A DNA stretch of 62,000 nucleotides from Gnetum montanum (Eukaryota; Streptophyta; Gnetopsida; Gnetales; Gnetaceae), in contig MNCI01003377.1 in the NCBI GenBank assembly GCA_015680685.1, positions 547,604-609,603 of the forward strand. Reading direction: 5' to 3'. Positions 1-11,469 of this stretch are shown piece after piece. Both the position numbers and the translations under genes were made by a program. The notes below the pieces were generated by a model that did no database searches, was not told the origin of the DNA, and worked only from the letters and a program-made list of their open reading frames with translations. Each line of letters starts with the position of its first letter. The stretch's first letter is position 1.

Positions 1-203
1 GGACTCCTACTGCGGGCACATGGGGAAAAATTCTAACTCTGGAGTGATCAATCTGCCAGAGCTTCGCTACTTCTAGCCAGGATTGGGAAATGAGGGGAGT
101 GCCGCCTCTTATTTATAGATATGGTGGCAGACCGTGATATCGCGTACGCGATATCGCAGGGAAAGACGCGATATCGCGGCACAGTGCATGTCGCGTCTCA
201 TCA
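1..203 (-). mobile_element. LTR end (U3 part) of Athila/Tat-like Ty3-gypsy family, truncated by window start
   Basis: This matches the last part of the LTRs at 15172-16104, 39471-40401 and 55193-56014: a shared block with 'ctcctactgcgggcac' and 'attctaactc', then 'cctcttatttatag' (a TATA box read on the minus strand, 111-118), then palindrome modules, ending in TCTCATCA at 203. It holds a perfect 20-bp palindrome at 136-155 and CGCGATATCGCG at 167-178. No polypurine tract follows position 203, so this is the outer edge of a 5' LTR (body to the left, outside the window) or of a solo LTR. Closest relative here is the LTR of element 3, which uses the same GATATC-type modules. Confidence 0.8.
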
Positions 204-539
204 GCTGTAAATTAACCAATGTTGCAAAAATAGAGTTCATAACTAAGTTAGGTATGCTCAAAAGATAATAAAGTATACATACAAATACAAATCCTCACAA
301 TAAATTCATAGTACAAAAATCCCAATTCAACATTACAATTTCGAAAGAAACTAATTGATTATTAGAAATGTAATGGCTAAATTAGTAAAAGATCTAAAAC
401 TGACATCTAGTCATCATGTTCCTCATCTAACTCCCCATCTTTCAACTAACAAAACCACCTAAAAAGCATAAAAACATAAGAGAATCAATTTTAAGAGTGA
501 TTAAGACAAAGAAGCTACAAAAGAAAAACTGATCATGGA
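204..539. other. AT-rich spacer, no feature seen
   Basis: Between the minus-strand LTR end and the plus-strand element fragment. No open frame or recognisable motif was found. It may be the remaining body of the plus-strand element or old flanking DNA. Confidence 0.4.
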
Positions 540-1735
540 AGAGATTAAGGTAGAGCATGCAAAAGTAGAGATGCACAGATTGCAACAAGAGCTCATTGCC
601 CTAATACTTGAAAGAAGGAATCCTTCCCAATTCATTGCACCTAACCAATTGAAGCAATTTTGAACAAAGTAGCTAGGTCAATTGGTTAAATAGAATAAAG
701 ATGATGAACAAGAAAAGGAGAAAGTAGTCTAAAATGCCTTAGTTGCCAAAGCCCAAGAATATGCTCATGCAAAGGCATTGACCACTACACAAGAAAAAAA
801 TAAGCAACTTGCTGCTGACAATGCAAGGTTGACCACCGTCAAGAAGTAGAAGAACATTTGGAAGAAAGCATCCACTAGTTGAGGGAGCAACTGATGAGGG
901 TCAACCAGGACATAAGTAGATTGGCCAGAAAGAACCAAACTCTCTCAATGGAGGAGGTGTGCACAATACACCAAAAGTATGTAATTTAGATAAGCGCATG
1001 GCAAAACGAGGTTAAAAGCACTCAAATCTGAAAGAGCACTTTTGGGACCAGATCAACATGTATAAGAAAATCAATGAAAAAGAAATCCAAATGGCAAAGG
1101 CCTACATCAGTTCCATGTCAGCATAGAATCCTAACTAGTAGCCCATCTTGGATAGCTACGTCGTGGTCCATCAAGTAGAAGTGAAAAACAAGGGCCTACA
1201 GATTGAAGATTTGAAGGAGTACATGGTGTTAGCCAACCTTTGTTATGCTAACCTTGCCATGTTAACAGCAGGTAGGCCTAGAAATGAATTGGAACAACAA
1301 GTAGTAACCACCTATGCTTTATATGAGAAAGAGTTTGCATATAGAAAATATGGTCTATAGAAACTCCATGTGGCAAACTTGGAACTAGGAAATGATTAAG
1401 GCTCACTACCATGGGCAGAGAGATGTAGCTTCAGACCTAGCCAAGAGATTAACAAATTTTCATGAATTGAGTAAGAAGGCTAGGGCTTTTGAGGAGTAAT
1501 GAAGGCAGTTTGCAGTGTGGTATGTGAAAGCAAATCAGATGTTCCCACAACTACCTCATCCGTGGGTTGTACCAATTCTAGCATACATTGGATCATCAGC
1601 CTGGATGGTGCATGATCCAAGAATAGAGGAGGAGAAGTTGCAGGTACTCCTAAATCACTACAAATTCCAGAAGCCTAAGAATAAAGGGAAGTGACCAATG
1701 GAAGAGCCACCACCTCTAGGAACTACATAAGCTTC
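540..1735 (+). pseudogene. Decayed extra (post-pol) ORF of the Athila/Tat-like family, coiled-coil type
   Basis: The frame, broken by many stops, reads as a Lys/Glu/Gln-rich coiled-coil protein. Two segments are clearly shared with other copies in the window. 1148-1360 contains LANLCYANLAMLT, matched by LTNLCYANLAMLT in element 2 (minus, about 41160-41210). About 1510-1735 contains VWYVKANQ, then a PWxVP segment, AWMVHDPR and a PMEEPPPLGTT-like tail, matched in element 1 (11028-11260) and element 2 (about 40750-40905). The ORF lies directly before a polypurine tract and 3' LTR, so it occupies the env-like position. Function unknown. Several stops are TAG or TAA where CAG or CAA would be expected, typical of methylated-repeat decay. 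Confidence 0.7.
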
Positions 1736-1907
1736 CCCAATTTTGTTATTTTGTTGTGTCATGGCCATTTTTGTAAAACACCACTATGGCATAGAAGAGT
1801 TAATTTGTGTGTTTATTTAAGTTAGTTAATAATCCCATACCTTCCCAATATTTTGTAAAAATGTTGTTCCTCATTTTGTTTAACTTGAGCATGAATTTTC
1901 ATTCAAT
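1736..1907 (+). other. 3' untranslated leader to the polypurine tract of the plus-strand element copy
   Basis: T-rich, non-coding stretch between the end of the extra ORF and the polypurine tract. It corresponds to the short region containing 'gagtaaaaactcatcctcgag' next to the 3' LTR in the minus-strand copies. Confidence 0.45.
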
Positions 1908-1917
1908 TATGGGGGCA
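1908..1917 (+). promoter_or_regulatory. Polypurine tract (plus-strand primer site) of the plus-strand copy
   Basis: TATGGGGGCA directly precedes the TGATGA start of the LTR. The minus-strand copies carry the equivalent CATGGGGGTA next to their 3' LTRs (10907-10922 and 56015-56029). Confidence 0.7.
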
Positions 1918-2789
1918 TGATGAGTCATGTTTTGTAGGGCTTCGATATCAAAGCTGTGTTATCAGGTATTCAATATCGGGCACAACCTTCAATGTCAAGG
2001 ATCTTATATCACCCCTTCTATGCTAGCCTATAAATACAACACTTGGATGCATAGTTCACATGTATATTTCAATAGATTTTAGAGGTAGACATAGAGAAGT
2101 TTTGGTAGTTTGTTTCTAATGCATGCTCACAATACGATGTTAAGTGATTGTATGGCATCCTTATTTGAGTGTGATGTACTTGGACATGTTACATGTTCAA
2201 CAATAAAGATTGAGATTACTTTCATCATTGCAACATCCACTTAGCTCTATTATTGTTTTTAATTACTTAAATGCTTACTATTTTCCTTTGTTAATGTTTA
2301 TCAATTATTGCTCTTTATTATCTTCTGTCATTAAGCGAAATGAGTATGACTAATCATGAGTGCTTAAGTGTAATTACTTAGTATTCCAATAGTGTTATCA
2401 TTTGGTATGCCCAACACTGGTACACTTGGTAATTTCAGTGGTTGTTATGCGAAGTCCAAGGCATGTACAAAAGGTTAGGAATGGATAATCATTGCACATA
2501 GGCTAGTTTAGACTTTACTTTCCATTGTTAATTAGTTTAAATCATTAATTTCCTTATTACCATTAGGAGTAGCTTAAGGCCAAAACAATATTAGAAATCA
2601 TATGTCTCACTTTGGACTAAACCATATGCAACAAAGCTACCACTAGTCCAAGTGGGAAGACAGCAAACTACAATTAAGACATAATGATCGTGATGCCACA
2701 ATTGGACCCATCCATGGAATTTGACTGGATCGTGCGTGAATGCTTGTGATTCATATGGTTGGGCACAAGGGGTACCTTACTACTTATCA
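1918..2789 (+). mobile_element. 3' LTR of the plus-strand Athila/Tat-like copy
   Basis: Starts TGATGAGTCATG right after the polypurine tract and ends GGGGTACCTTACTACTTATCA, the reverse complement of the TGATGAGYGGCGAGGTACCCC ends of the minus-strand copies. U3 contains degenerate GATATC-type palindromes (about 1945-2012) followed by a TATA box CTATAAATA at 2028-2036. The central part with 'tgagtatgac' and the 'cttggtaa' motifs matches the other LTRs in reverse complement. Length is 872 bp, close to the 931-bp and 822-bp copies. More diverged than those, so probably the oldest copy here. The matching 5' LTR was not found in the window. Confidence 0.8.
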
Positions 2790-3049
2790 ATACAAATGCT
2801 ACTTTATCAAATCATTTTCCTATTAGCATTTTTCTCTCTAGTATTAATTCTTCATCCTTTTAAAAGCATGAGCTTTTTTGTATGAATGTTAATATGATCA
2901 TAGGACCCAGTGAAAAATATGTTTTGAAGTCTTTGTGAAATGCAAAAAAAAAAAAAACCTATTGGTAATATTGATTAGATTGACTAGTGGCAACAAACTA
3001 CTTGTAGAGTCAAAAATTATGCTAGATGGGTTGGAACAAAATTTGCTAA

Positions 3050-6000
3050 GCATAAGCATCAAGTTGAAGAAGATTTTGCAGAATATGTAAAGTAAATGTT
3101 AATATTCTTTTAGACTAGAATCCCTTTGACTTTGAAAATCAAAAAACCTTGGCTAAAGCTTATTATGCTAAACAATGTTGGGATACTTTTGAAGCTAAAA
3201 GTACTCTTCCTAAAAGTTACATGGATTGGCTAAAAAATGAATATAAACCTTGCAAGGAATTTTTTAAATTTTTGAAAGGAAAAGGTCAAGTACCTAAACT
3301 GGAATCACATTATATAAATTATTCCATCATTAAAGATCTTGAGACTATTAACAGTTTATTAGAGAATCATGTTTTCTCTAAAGGTTTTAGCAAGGAATTC
3401 TTCTAAGCCTCTAGTATGCATATTCCTTAACTTATAATAGAAGGACATCAAATTATTCTTTAAGTAGAAATTACAACAAAATAAATCAAAGAAGCAACCT
3501 TGAAGTTACATGGGTTGGCTAAAAATTGAAGATGAACCTTGCAAGGAATTTTTTAATTTCTAAAAGAAAGGGTCAAGTACCTAAACTAGAATCATGTTAT
3601 ATAAATGATTCCATCATCAAAAATCCTAAGAATATTAATAGTTTATTAGTGAATCATTTTTCTTTGAAGATTTTATTAAGGAATTCTTCTAGGCATCTAG
3701 TATGCATATTCCTCATCTTATAACAGAAGCACATCAAATTATTCTTAAAGTAGAAATTACAATAAAAGAACTCAAAGTAGCAACCTTGAAGTTACATGTG
3801 TTGGCTAAAAATTAAAGATAAACCTTGCAAAAAAAAATTTAATTTCTAAAGGGAAATGATCAATTACCTAAACTAGAATCAAATTATATAAATAATTCCA
3901 TCATTAAAGATCTTGAGACTATTAACAATTTATTATCAAATTATTTTGTTCTGAAGGTTTAGTAAGGAATTCTTCTAGGTCCCTAGTATGCATATTCCTC
4001 ATCTTATAATAGAAGCACATCAAATTATTCTTGAAGTAGAAATCACAGCGAAAAAAATCAAAGCAACATCCTTTAGTTTAGCAAATGGTAAAGCTCTAGA
4101 TTTTGATGACTTTCCTATTGAATTTTTTAAGAAGCATTAGGATATCTTTAGAGATGATATCTTTCATGTTTTCCAAGAAGTCATTAAAAAAGTTTCACTT
4201 CATAAAAATATTAATAAAAATATAATTCATCTTCTTCCTAAGAATGGATATCTCTAACAAATTTTTAATTGGAGGCCTCTTACTCTTCTTAACATTACTT
4301 ATAAAATTTTAGCTAAATGCATGACTTGCCAAATTCAAAAGATTGTTGAAGATATCATTAGACTTGAGGAAACTAGTTTTGTTAAAGATAGATATATATT
4401 TAATAATGTTATTATAGCTTGGGAGAAAATGCAATGATCTTTTGATACTAATAAAAACATTGTTTTTATTAAGTTAGATTGTGTTAAAGCTTATGATAGA
4501 ATTGAATGGAATTTTATTATTTCTTGTCTTTATAAATTGAGATTTGATGATTATTTTATTCGACTTGTCCATACTTTGCTCACTAATGCTAATGATCAAG
4601 TTGCTACTAATTTTGAATTAAGTTTCTTCCTTTCTCTTCAATGGTCAATTCATCATGATTGTACTCTAGCTCCCTGTCCTTTCATTATTGTTGCAAATTT
4701 TCTTTTACGTAATCTGCATTATATTCTACAAAGTAATTCATTAAGGAAATTTCAATTGATGATAAAGGTATAAAATTGCTTAACATGAACTTTGCATATG
4801 ATTCTTTTTTTATGATTAACAATTCTTTATAACATTCTAATACTCTTTTAGCTAGAGTGGAGGATTACTGCATATTATTTGGCCCTTTATTCATTTGGAA
4901 AAATTTTGTTATTTACTGTAATAGCAATATTAATGAGTGAGTTATTTTTAAGCCTTTGAAGATCTTAAAAAAAATTATTTTAAAACTTTAGATTTTATGG
5001 GATTATGTGGTTGATAAAATTGAAAAGAAGCTTGGTAAATAGAAAGAAAAAAGTTTCACCCTTTCTAGTAAAATTTTAGTTATTAAGCAAATGCTTCAAT
5101 CAACTTATGTTTATTATTTTAGTTTTTAGGCTCCTTCTAAAACTTCTTATGAGAGAATTGATTGTATTATTCGTTGGTTTCTTTGGTATGCTAAGCAACA
5201 TAGAAAAGGTTTTTCTAGAGTTGCTTGAGATATTTGCACTAGTAGCAAGAAAGATAGAGAACTTGGCCTCATTAATTATTATAACTAGGGTATTTCTCTT
5301 GTAATAAAATAGATTGCAAAATGCATTAATGAAGATGATAGTTGGATGCTCCTTTTAAGAAACAAACTTATGCAAGGAAAACCTAAGAATGATAACAATT
5401 TGTCTTGTTATAACTTTCTTCATTGTCTTCTTTTTCCTCAAGCCATTTCTATTTCTAGTTCTCCAATTATTAAACAAATTTGGACAACATGGTTTAAGCT
5501 TAGTAAATATTGGAATTATAATCATATTATAGTTTTAGAAGATATGCTTAGGTAAATTAGCCCATTGTGGCTTCCTTTTAATAAAGGAGCTTGGGCTACT
5601 AATGCATTTGCATTGTGTACCACTTGGACCAAATTTGATATCACTATAGTTTCTTGTCTACATATGCATAATAGATGGATTACTTGGAATGAAGCTCCTA
5701 GCCTCTATAGTTTGAATAGAAAGAGGAAAAATAATTTTGAAAAATTAATTTCTAATCTTAAGAATTTATTTAAAGTTGACAATAATTTGCATTAGGCTTT
5801 TCTAAATATATTTAGGAAGGATAATAGTTATGTTTTTCCTTTTAATTTAAAAATTGCTTATGAGATTATTACAAAGGATGATTTTATTCAAAATAAATTC
5901 AATAAGGCCTAGAAAATGTAATAATCATTGCACTTTTAGATGAGACAAATAAAAAATATTTGGAGAGCTCCTACATTTTCTAAAATTTGTATTTTTTTCA

Positions 6001-6150
6001 TGGTGTCTTATTTATTAAGGTCTTCCTATCAACACTAATCTTAAATATATGGGAAACTTTTTTCCTTAATGTCCTCTTTGTAGAAGTGAAGACTCATTTC
6101 CTCATATTTTTTCGAGTGCCCTATTGCTCAACATGCTTGGAAGTGAATAT
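3050..6150 (+). pseudogene. L1-type LINE remnant: linker, reverse transcriptase, zf-RVT end
   Basis: Broken frames give a recognisable plant non-LTR retrotransposon. Around 4230-4320 there is a WRPLTLLNITYKILAK segment (RT block 1). Around 4460-4560 the motif KLDCVKAYDRIEW is seen (expected KxDFxKAYDxxxW). 4537-4773 includes the region of the usual QGCPLAP box, here eroded. 5107-5800 covers the RT C-terminal and connector region. At about 5960-6130 a W-RAPTFSKI...CPLCRSEDSFPHIF stretch resembles the zf-RVT domain that ends plant LINE ORF2. The catalytic YADD box is not intact, so this copy is dead. The upstream part is triplicated (see 3216-4070). No endonuclease domain was seen, so the copy is 5'-truncated or rearranged. 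Confidence 0.75.
3216..4070 (+). repeat. Three tandem copies of a ~287-bp unit inside the LINE
   Basis: The phrase 'gttacatg(g/t)(a/g)ttggctaaaaa' starts at 3216, 3505 and 3791. Each is followed in the same order by 'ccttgcaa', 'cctaaact(g/a)gaatca', 'ttccatcat', a 'tattaac/tagttta' phrase, 'aattcttct', 'ctagtatgcatattcct' and 'aaattattctt'. Periods are 289 and 286 bp. The units have diverged by point changes and short indels. Confidence 0.8.
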
Positions 6151-7700
6151 CCAAAATTTGAAATGACTTTCAACTAGAAGGATGTAGTGGATATTAGAGA
6201 TTTCAAGTTGATAAGCTTATGTCCTTCATTATATAAGTTTTTTTTTTGTTTTTTAATTATTATTTTTTCACACTCTTGGCACTTCAACTCCAAAAAATCA
6301 TGCCTAAGGTGGTTGCAAAAGAGTAATCAAGGTTTGTGACATGAAGACATATTTAGATTAAATTTTATTGATGCAATTGTTACTTCACTCAACACATTAT
6401 CAAAAAACATTAAATGTGGCACTCAGGTTGGACATAAGAAATGTCTACAATACCATCAATTGGACATATTTGAGAGGTGTTGATAAAATTTGATTTTCCA
6501 TTCCATTAGGTTAAGAAGCTTTGTGGTTGCCTTGAAGGTCGTCTTTTCTCATCCTCTTTAATAATTTAAAGGTGGGTATCTCTTGTGGATTAAATGGCTT
6601 GTGATAGGGATCTTGGCTCGTCTTTCCTTTTCATCTTATCTATGGAAGGACTTGGCTCTTTGTTATGTCATTCACCTATTATTGGATAAAGTCAAAACAT
6701 TTCATCAGCTTTGAATTGACTTTTTTTTACATGCTCTCAATTTGTGAATGACATTTTTCTTTTCTCAAATGAAGAGCCAACATATATCCACAAGCTTCAT
6801 GTAGCTATTTTGCACTTTGCAAAAGCATTTGACTTAGAACTTAATTTGACTAAGAGCAAACTTTTCAACTTTGGAGTAGACCAATAGTAGTATGCACTTT
6901 TGTTTCATTTTAAAAGAAAGTCCTTGCCTACAATTTATATAGGAATTACACATCTTTATTGGTAGAATGAAAGCATTTATGTAGAATGAAATTTATGATA
7001 TGATCTCAAAGAGGTTAAATGGATAGAAAACTAAGATGTTATTTCAGGCAAGCCATCCTCACCTTATCATATTAGTTTTTCAAACTCCTCACATGTATTT
7101 TCTCTCATATTTAAAGGCTTCCTTCTTAGTTCCTCAATGTATCGAAAAGAAAATATATTCATTCCTTTGGTCTCCACCATATGAACGATCCTTCCATACT
7201 TTCAGCTAGAAGTAGTTTTGCATACTTTGGAAGCAATGAGGATTTAATTTAAAAAGATTAGACAATATTAATTTAGTGCTTTTGGAAAAAATAGCTTGAT
7301 AATTACATACATCACATAGATAACAAGTTATGCAAACTAAATACATATATGGTGGATATACTTTTATTAATGCACCCTTGTTCAAATGGCTCCTCAATAT
7401 GGAGGGGCTTGGAAAAAAAGTAGAGTGTGGTTCTCTACGTATGTAAATCATGTGGGAAATGAGACATGGACGTGGAGTGATAGTATTGAGTATTACATGA
7501 GAACACTTCATGAGATGTTACAAAAGCAATGATCAAGCACCTCTCTTTAAATTACATGATTTTGTGCTTAGCCCACACTTAAAATTATTCTTCATTAAGA
7601 TTTTTAAGGAGGCCATCCTATCAAGGGATTATCTACATTGTAGAGGCATTATTCAAATAATTCATGTACTTTCTACAAGCAAGGAGCTAAAATAGGTAAC
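6151..7700 (+). pseudogene. Second, more decayed LINE reverse-transcriptase remnant
   Basis: At about 6740-6890 a frame reads QFVNDIFLFSNEEPTYIHKL followed by a segment ending LNLTKSKLFNFG. This is the RT box normally containing (F/Y)ADD and the downstream LNxxKSxL motif; here ADD is VND, so it is inactive. Flanking frames at 6500-6720 and 7360-7650 look like further RT or C-terminal LINE sequence but carry many stops. It may be a separate LINE insertion next to the one at 3050-6150, since RT is passed twice. Confidence 0.5.
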
Positions 7701-8834
7701 TATTTTTTATCTCCTATCATTTTGCCTAGCACATTTAGCAACTTTTTCCAATCCAAATCCAAACACAATCTAGAAGGTTCATATAAAAGAAAATTACAAC
7801 TTTTTTGTCGAATTAGAAAAGATCTAGGAACTCTAACCATGAACAATTAAAAGAAAGGATGCAGTCCACACTTTCTATTTGTGTTTGGCATGAAATTTAG
7901 TTAGAAAAATAAATGCATTGTTACTCACAAAACACACTCTCTAACATCCATATGGTCTTCCGTGCTTATCTATTGAAGGCATTTGATACATTTTAAAAAG
8001 GGGTTACAATGGAACCATCAAAATCCTTGAAGTTGATAGTTGCCTTTTATAATGAGTGCCTTTTACTTTGACCCAACATCCTTTCTTTGTTTTTGAAAAA
8101 AGCTGTTAGTTTTTCTTTTATCTTTCTAATCTTTTTAATGTATCATGTTTGCATTTTTATAATTCTTTTAATGTATCTTATTAGCTAAACATATTGCATG
8201 CACTTATCCTTTGTATGAGATTCTTAATTTAGAAATTCTAAACTATGAGTTTATGTTTGATTTTGATAAGCAATACTAAACTAAATTTTGATAAGCAATA
8301 CTAAACTAAAAAGTTGTTATGATATTTGTTGGCAATTGCTTATTCAACAAGCAACCGTTAAGCCAAATACTTTATTGACAAACGTGTTTTAAAAACGGTG
8401 CTCTAATACGTGCACGCTACCCCCATTCCTTGGTCAAGCATATGTAATATTTTCTAACTCAAGGTAACACCTTTTATCGTATTTTGCCGTTGGCCTAGGC
8501 AAACGGGAAATGTGTCTGGTATGCCTTAATTATCATGTACGGTCATGTACGGTCATTGTATCAGCTTATGCATTTTGGATTATCATCAGCTACCATGTTT
8601 TAGTAGCTTTGGGGTTGCTGACATGTAGGGTGGACCCAAGGATATTTAAATGAAAAAAAATTAAAACATATTTTACTTTATGTACTATTTTAGTATTTAT
8701 TTTAAATCTCAAAAAGCACAAGATTAAGGGTTTAATTTTTTTAACTTTTAAACTATACTTTGAAACTTTCAACAAGCCGAGCCTTCACAATAACACATCC
8801 ATAACACATCTACATACTACCATGCATGCTTATG
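7701..8834. other. Intergenic AT-rich DNA with small direct repeats
   Basis: No gene seen. Holds a short tandem duplication of 'ttttgataagcaatactaaactaaa' type (about 8262-8309) and an 11-bp duplication 'catgtacggt' (about 8535-8557). This is the region immediately upstream of the CpG-rich patch, so distal promoter elements of the LRR gene could lie here. Confidence 0.4.
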
Positions 8835-9120
8835 CATGGTGGTTAAAGCACGGTCCGGCAGAGGGGTTTGGGGACCTTCCGTGTCTTAAAAGTTGAAAAC
8901 TGCCGCTTGAACCAAATCTCAGACTCTGCAGCAAAGCCAGCGGGAAGGGATTGTCATCTCTTTTTCGAGTTGCGCGCCTTGCGTAATTTCGCGAACAATG
9001 TTTGCAACGAAATTGAAGGTGAGATCTCGGTTGCCAACGTCATGCAATACGAATGATACAATGGATCTTAAATCACTTCGTAGCGGCTGGAACTGCAACC
9101 AGATTTCTCCCCGGTAACTA
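8835..9120 (+). promoter_or_regulatory. CpG-rich patch, probable promoter/5'UTR of the LRR gene
   Basis: Within very AT-rich, CpG-poor surroundings this block has a dense run of CpG: 'cacggtccgg', 'gcgcgccttgcg', 'tttcgcgaac', 'ctcggttgccaacg', 'cgtagcggc', 'ccccggt'. Retention of CpG suggests an unmethylated, germline-active sequence such as a transcription start region. It ends at a possible first coding exon. No confident TATA box was identified. A minus-strand or unrelated gene start cannot be excluded. Confidence 0.45.
9061..9113 (+). CDS. Candidate first coding exon of the LRR-protein gene
   Basis: ATG at 9061 is in good plant context (A at -3, G at +4). Seventeen codons follow (MDLKSLRSGWNCNQISP), then two bases of a codon before a GTAACT donor at 9114. 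Exon 2 at 23109 needs exactly two carried bases, and joining the two gives CGA (Arg) with no stop. The exon sits at the end of the CpG-rich patch. It is chosen over an alternative at about 21500-21671, which ends in the wrong phase. The implied intron is about 14 kb, unusual but known in large plant genomes. This is inference; a different first exon is possible. Confidence 0.4.
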
Positions 9121-10142
9121 AAATTTAAGGTTCTGTTGAACAATCTTCAAAATTTCAACGAATAAAAATAATTGCTGGCGGGGCTGGTTTTTCTTCGCTG
9201 TTAAATCTTTTTGTTACTTGAGAAAAGAGTATTATTAACAGATCCTTGAAAAAATAAAAAGGTTTACAGAGTATCTTTCTATGCGACACATTCCACATAT
9301 GTTTCATATTTGAGAGACGTTGGGAATATCGGATCGCATTCCCTCTCGGAACAGATTTTGATTTGTAGGAAGATTGGGAACAATTGGGGGCTACGTGAGC
9401 TCTGAAAATGTTAACAGGCATTTGGAGATCGATGAGGCAAATGCGATTTTGATGACCTTCTAATTGACTGAGGAAGATTGCTATTTTGATGATTGTCGTT
9501 CACATTTATTATTCATGCTGCTTTTATTCCTGTTTGAGATAATATTTGGATTTTAATATCATATTTTCCTGGAAACTTGTGTCCAAGATTTGCTGGGAAA
9601 AAGGCAATACTCTGAAAAAAATTGATTTGTACCCTCGAAAAAAATTCTTTTGGATCAGATACAGGAATATATATAATCCATGTGTAACTGCGGCACATAC
9701 AAACTATGTCGTATTGACCCGTTCCCTGATTTTTGGAAACCGGGCTAATTTTACAATTCAGTTCACATGACCAAGAGAGACGGGTTCTTTAGCATGAAGC
9801 AGAAAGAAGAATTTGTTAATTGAAAAAAAAAATATATATTCAGGTTAGTTGGCATCAAGAATTAGACTCCAGACAGATTTACTTAAAAAAAATATACAAA
9901 GTGAAAAGTTGGTGGGTGTTAGAGACTCGGTTTTATGTCTACTTTGGGTAACTCTAATATACCAAGATCTACTATGAATTGGAAGTACAATTGTAACTCT
10001 GAACTTAATGATAACTGTGCTTTATAATAGTTTCTGTAGTTATGAGTATTGTAAGTTTTATTTACCTTATGAATCCTCTTGGTGATGAGCAAATTCATGT
10101 TGATCTATCTTGTAGAGTAGTATTTATCATAAGCTATTGTAG

Positions 10143-10147
10143 ATAGT
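10143..10147. repeat. Target-site duplication ATAGT, left copy (element 1)
   Basis: ATAGT directly abuts the TGAT start of the left LTR and is repeated exactly at 16105-16109 after the TCATCA end of the right LTR. Five bases is the normal Ty3-gypsy target duplication, so element 1 boundaries are secure. Confidence 0.85.
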
Positions 10148-10906
10148 TGATATCTTCTCACCTGGACTAGTATTCGCTTATCATGTATGGTTTAGTTTAG
10201 AGTGAGGTGAATGATGGTATCCTAAACTAATGCTACTCCTAGAGACGATGGGGAACAATCTTAATTAAGCTAATGGACAATGGAAAATGAAATCTATGCT
10301 AACCCTAAGTGCAATGAGCATCTATCCTTAATCATTCGGACGCATCTTGGACCTTGTGTACTACTTCTGAGATTACCAAGTGCACATTACTTGAGCACTA
10401 CTAGATACGTTGGGTTACCAAGTAGTTACACTTAAATCTTCGTGATTAAGTCGTACTCATTCTGCGTTAACAACAGAAAGTGTAAATGATAATAAAAGAA
10501 ATATTAATTAAAAAGACAACAATAAATAATTAACAATTAAGGTAATTAAAGGCTAAGTGAATGTTGCAATGATGGAGTAATCTCGATCTTTGTTGCCGAT
10601 CATGTGTGTGTCCAAGTACATCACACTTGAACAAAGGTTCCGTACAATTACAATTATCACACTGCGGGCGTGCATTGGGGAAAGTAATCTAACTCATGCG
10701 GAAACAAACTGCAAGAGCTTTGCTACAACTTGAACAAAAAGGTGCCATAAATGTGGCGAGTGCACGCATATTTATAGCGAAAAATGGACTTTGCGTTGAT
10801 GAGGCCACGTCAACCCATGTAAAGATGTGTCGATGGGGTCACGTTAAGGCGGCTGCGTTGATGAGGCTTCGTTGACGCAGCCTAGCCAACGCAGCATGCT
10901 TCATCA
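10148..10906 (-). mobile_element. 3' LTR of element 1 (759 bp, U5 end shortened)
   Basis: Nearly identical to 15295-16104 from 'ggactagtattcgcttatc' onward. The first about 120 bp of the other LTR (TGATGAGTGGCGAGGTACC to the tttgctgtc region) is missing; only TGAT remains at the outer edge before the match resumes. Contains the palindrome modules at about 10790-10900 and a TATA box (minus strand) at about 10768-10777. Confidence 0.85.
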
Positions 10907-10922
10907 TACCCCCATGACTGAG
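10907..10922 (-). promoter_or_regulatory. Polypurine tract of element 1
   Basis: Minus strand reads CTCAGTCATGGGGGTA directly before the 3' LTR, giving the purine run GGGGG expected for plus-strand priming. Confidence 0.7.
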
Positions 10923-11027
10923 TAAAAACTCATCCTCGAGTCAAACAAAGTGAGGAACAAGTTCATTCATGTCGTAGTGTGGAATTAAACAAAATTTGGA
11001 CACAGACACAAAATACAAAACTTGTGG

Positions 11028-11468
11028 AACTCATGTGGTTCCCGGTGGTGGTGACTCCTCCATGGGTGCCTTTTCTTTGTCCTGCGCTCTAGGCTTCTGA
11101 GATTGATACCGTTGAAGAAGCGCTTGAAGTTTCTTCTCTTTGGTCCGAGGATCATGAGCCATCCATGTGGATGTTCCAATGTTTGATGGAGTCGACACTT
11201 CCCATGGACATGGTAGCTGCAAGAACACTTGATTGGCCTTGACATACCATGCCACAAATAGTTGTCGTTCTTTTTCATAGGCTTTGGCCCTAACCTCTCC
11301 ACCTTTTTCTTGGCCAAATTATGCAGTGACAAGAGTTTCCTGATGGATGTTGAATGATTGTGCCTCCTACTCTGCATGTTCTGCATGAGGTCCTTGGCCT
11401 CTGCCTCCTCTCAGGTGTTTAACTACACCTTGAGAAAGTCCTCCTTGCTATCCTCTTTTAGGGGCCAT
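11028..11468 (-). pseudogene. Shortened extra (post-pol) ORF of element 1
   Basis: Starts at an ATG at 11468 with MAPKRG, a stop, then a Gly/Arg/Gln-rich run, like the start of the element 2 ORF (MAPK followed by Gly/Arg/Pro-rich sequence at 43448). It then passes with a frameshift into the conserved C-terminal block: AWYVKANQVFLQLPCPWEVS, STWMAHDPR, KLQALLQRYQSQKP and a Pro-rich end (11028-11260). The roughly 700-residue middle, including most of the coiled coil present in element 2, is deleted. This shows that the two ends belong to one ORF. Function unknown. Confidence 0.65.
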
Positions 11469-11469
11469 C

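Noticed and set aside
8868-9143. Frames of 62 (+) and 74 (-) codons across the CpG-rich patch
   Set aside because: The high CpG content removes stops by chance; neither resembles a known protein, and the patch is better explained as a promoter/5'UTR.
10083-10147. TGATGAGC at 10083 as the left end of element 1
   Set aside because: Sequence after it does not match the LTR, and flanks do not form a target duplication; the end at 10148 gives a perfect ATAGT duplication.
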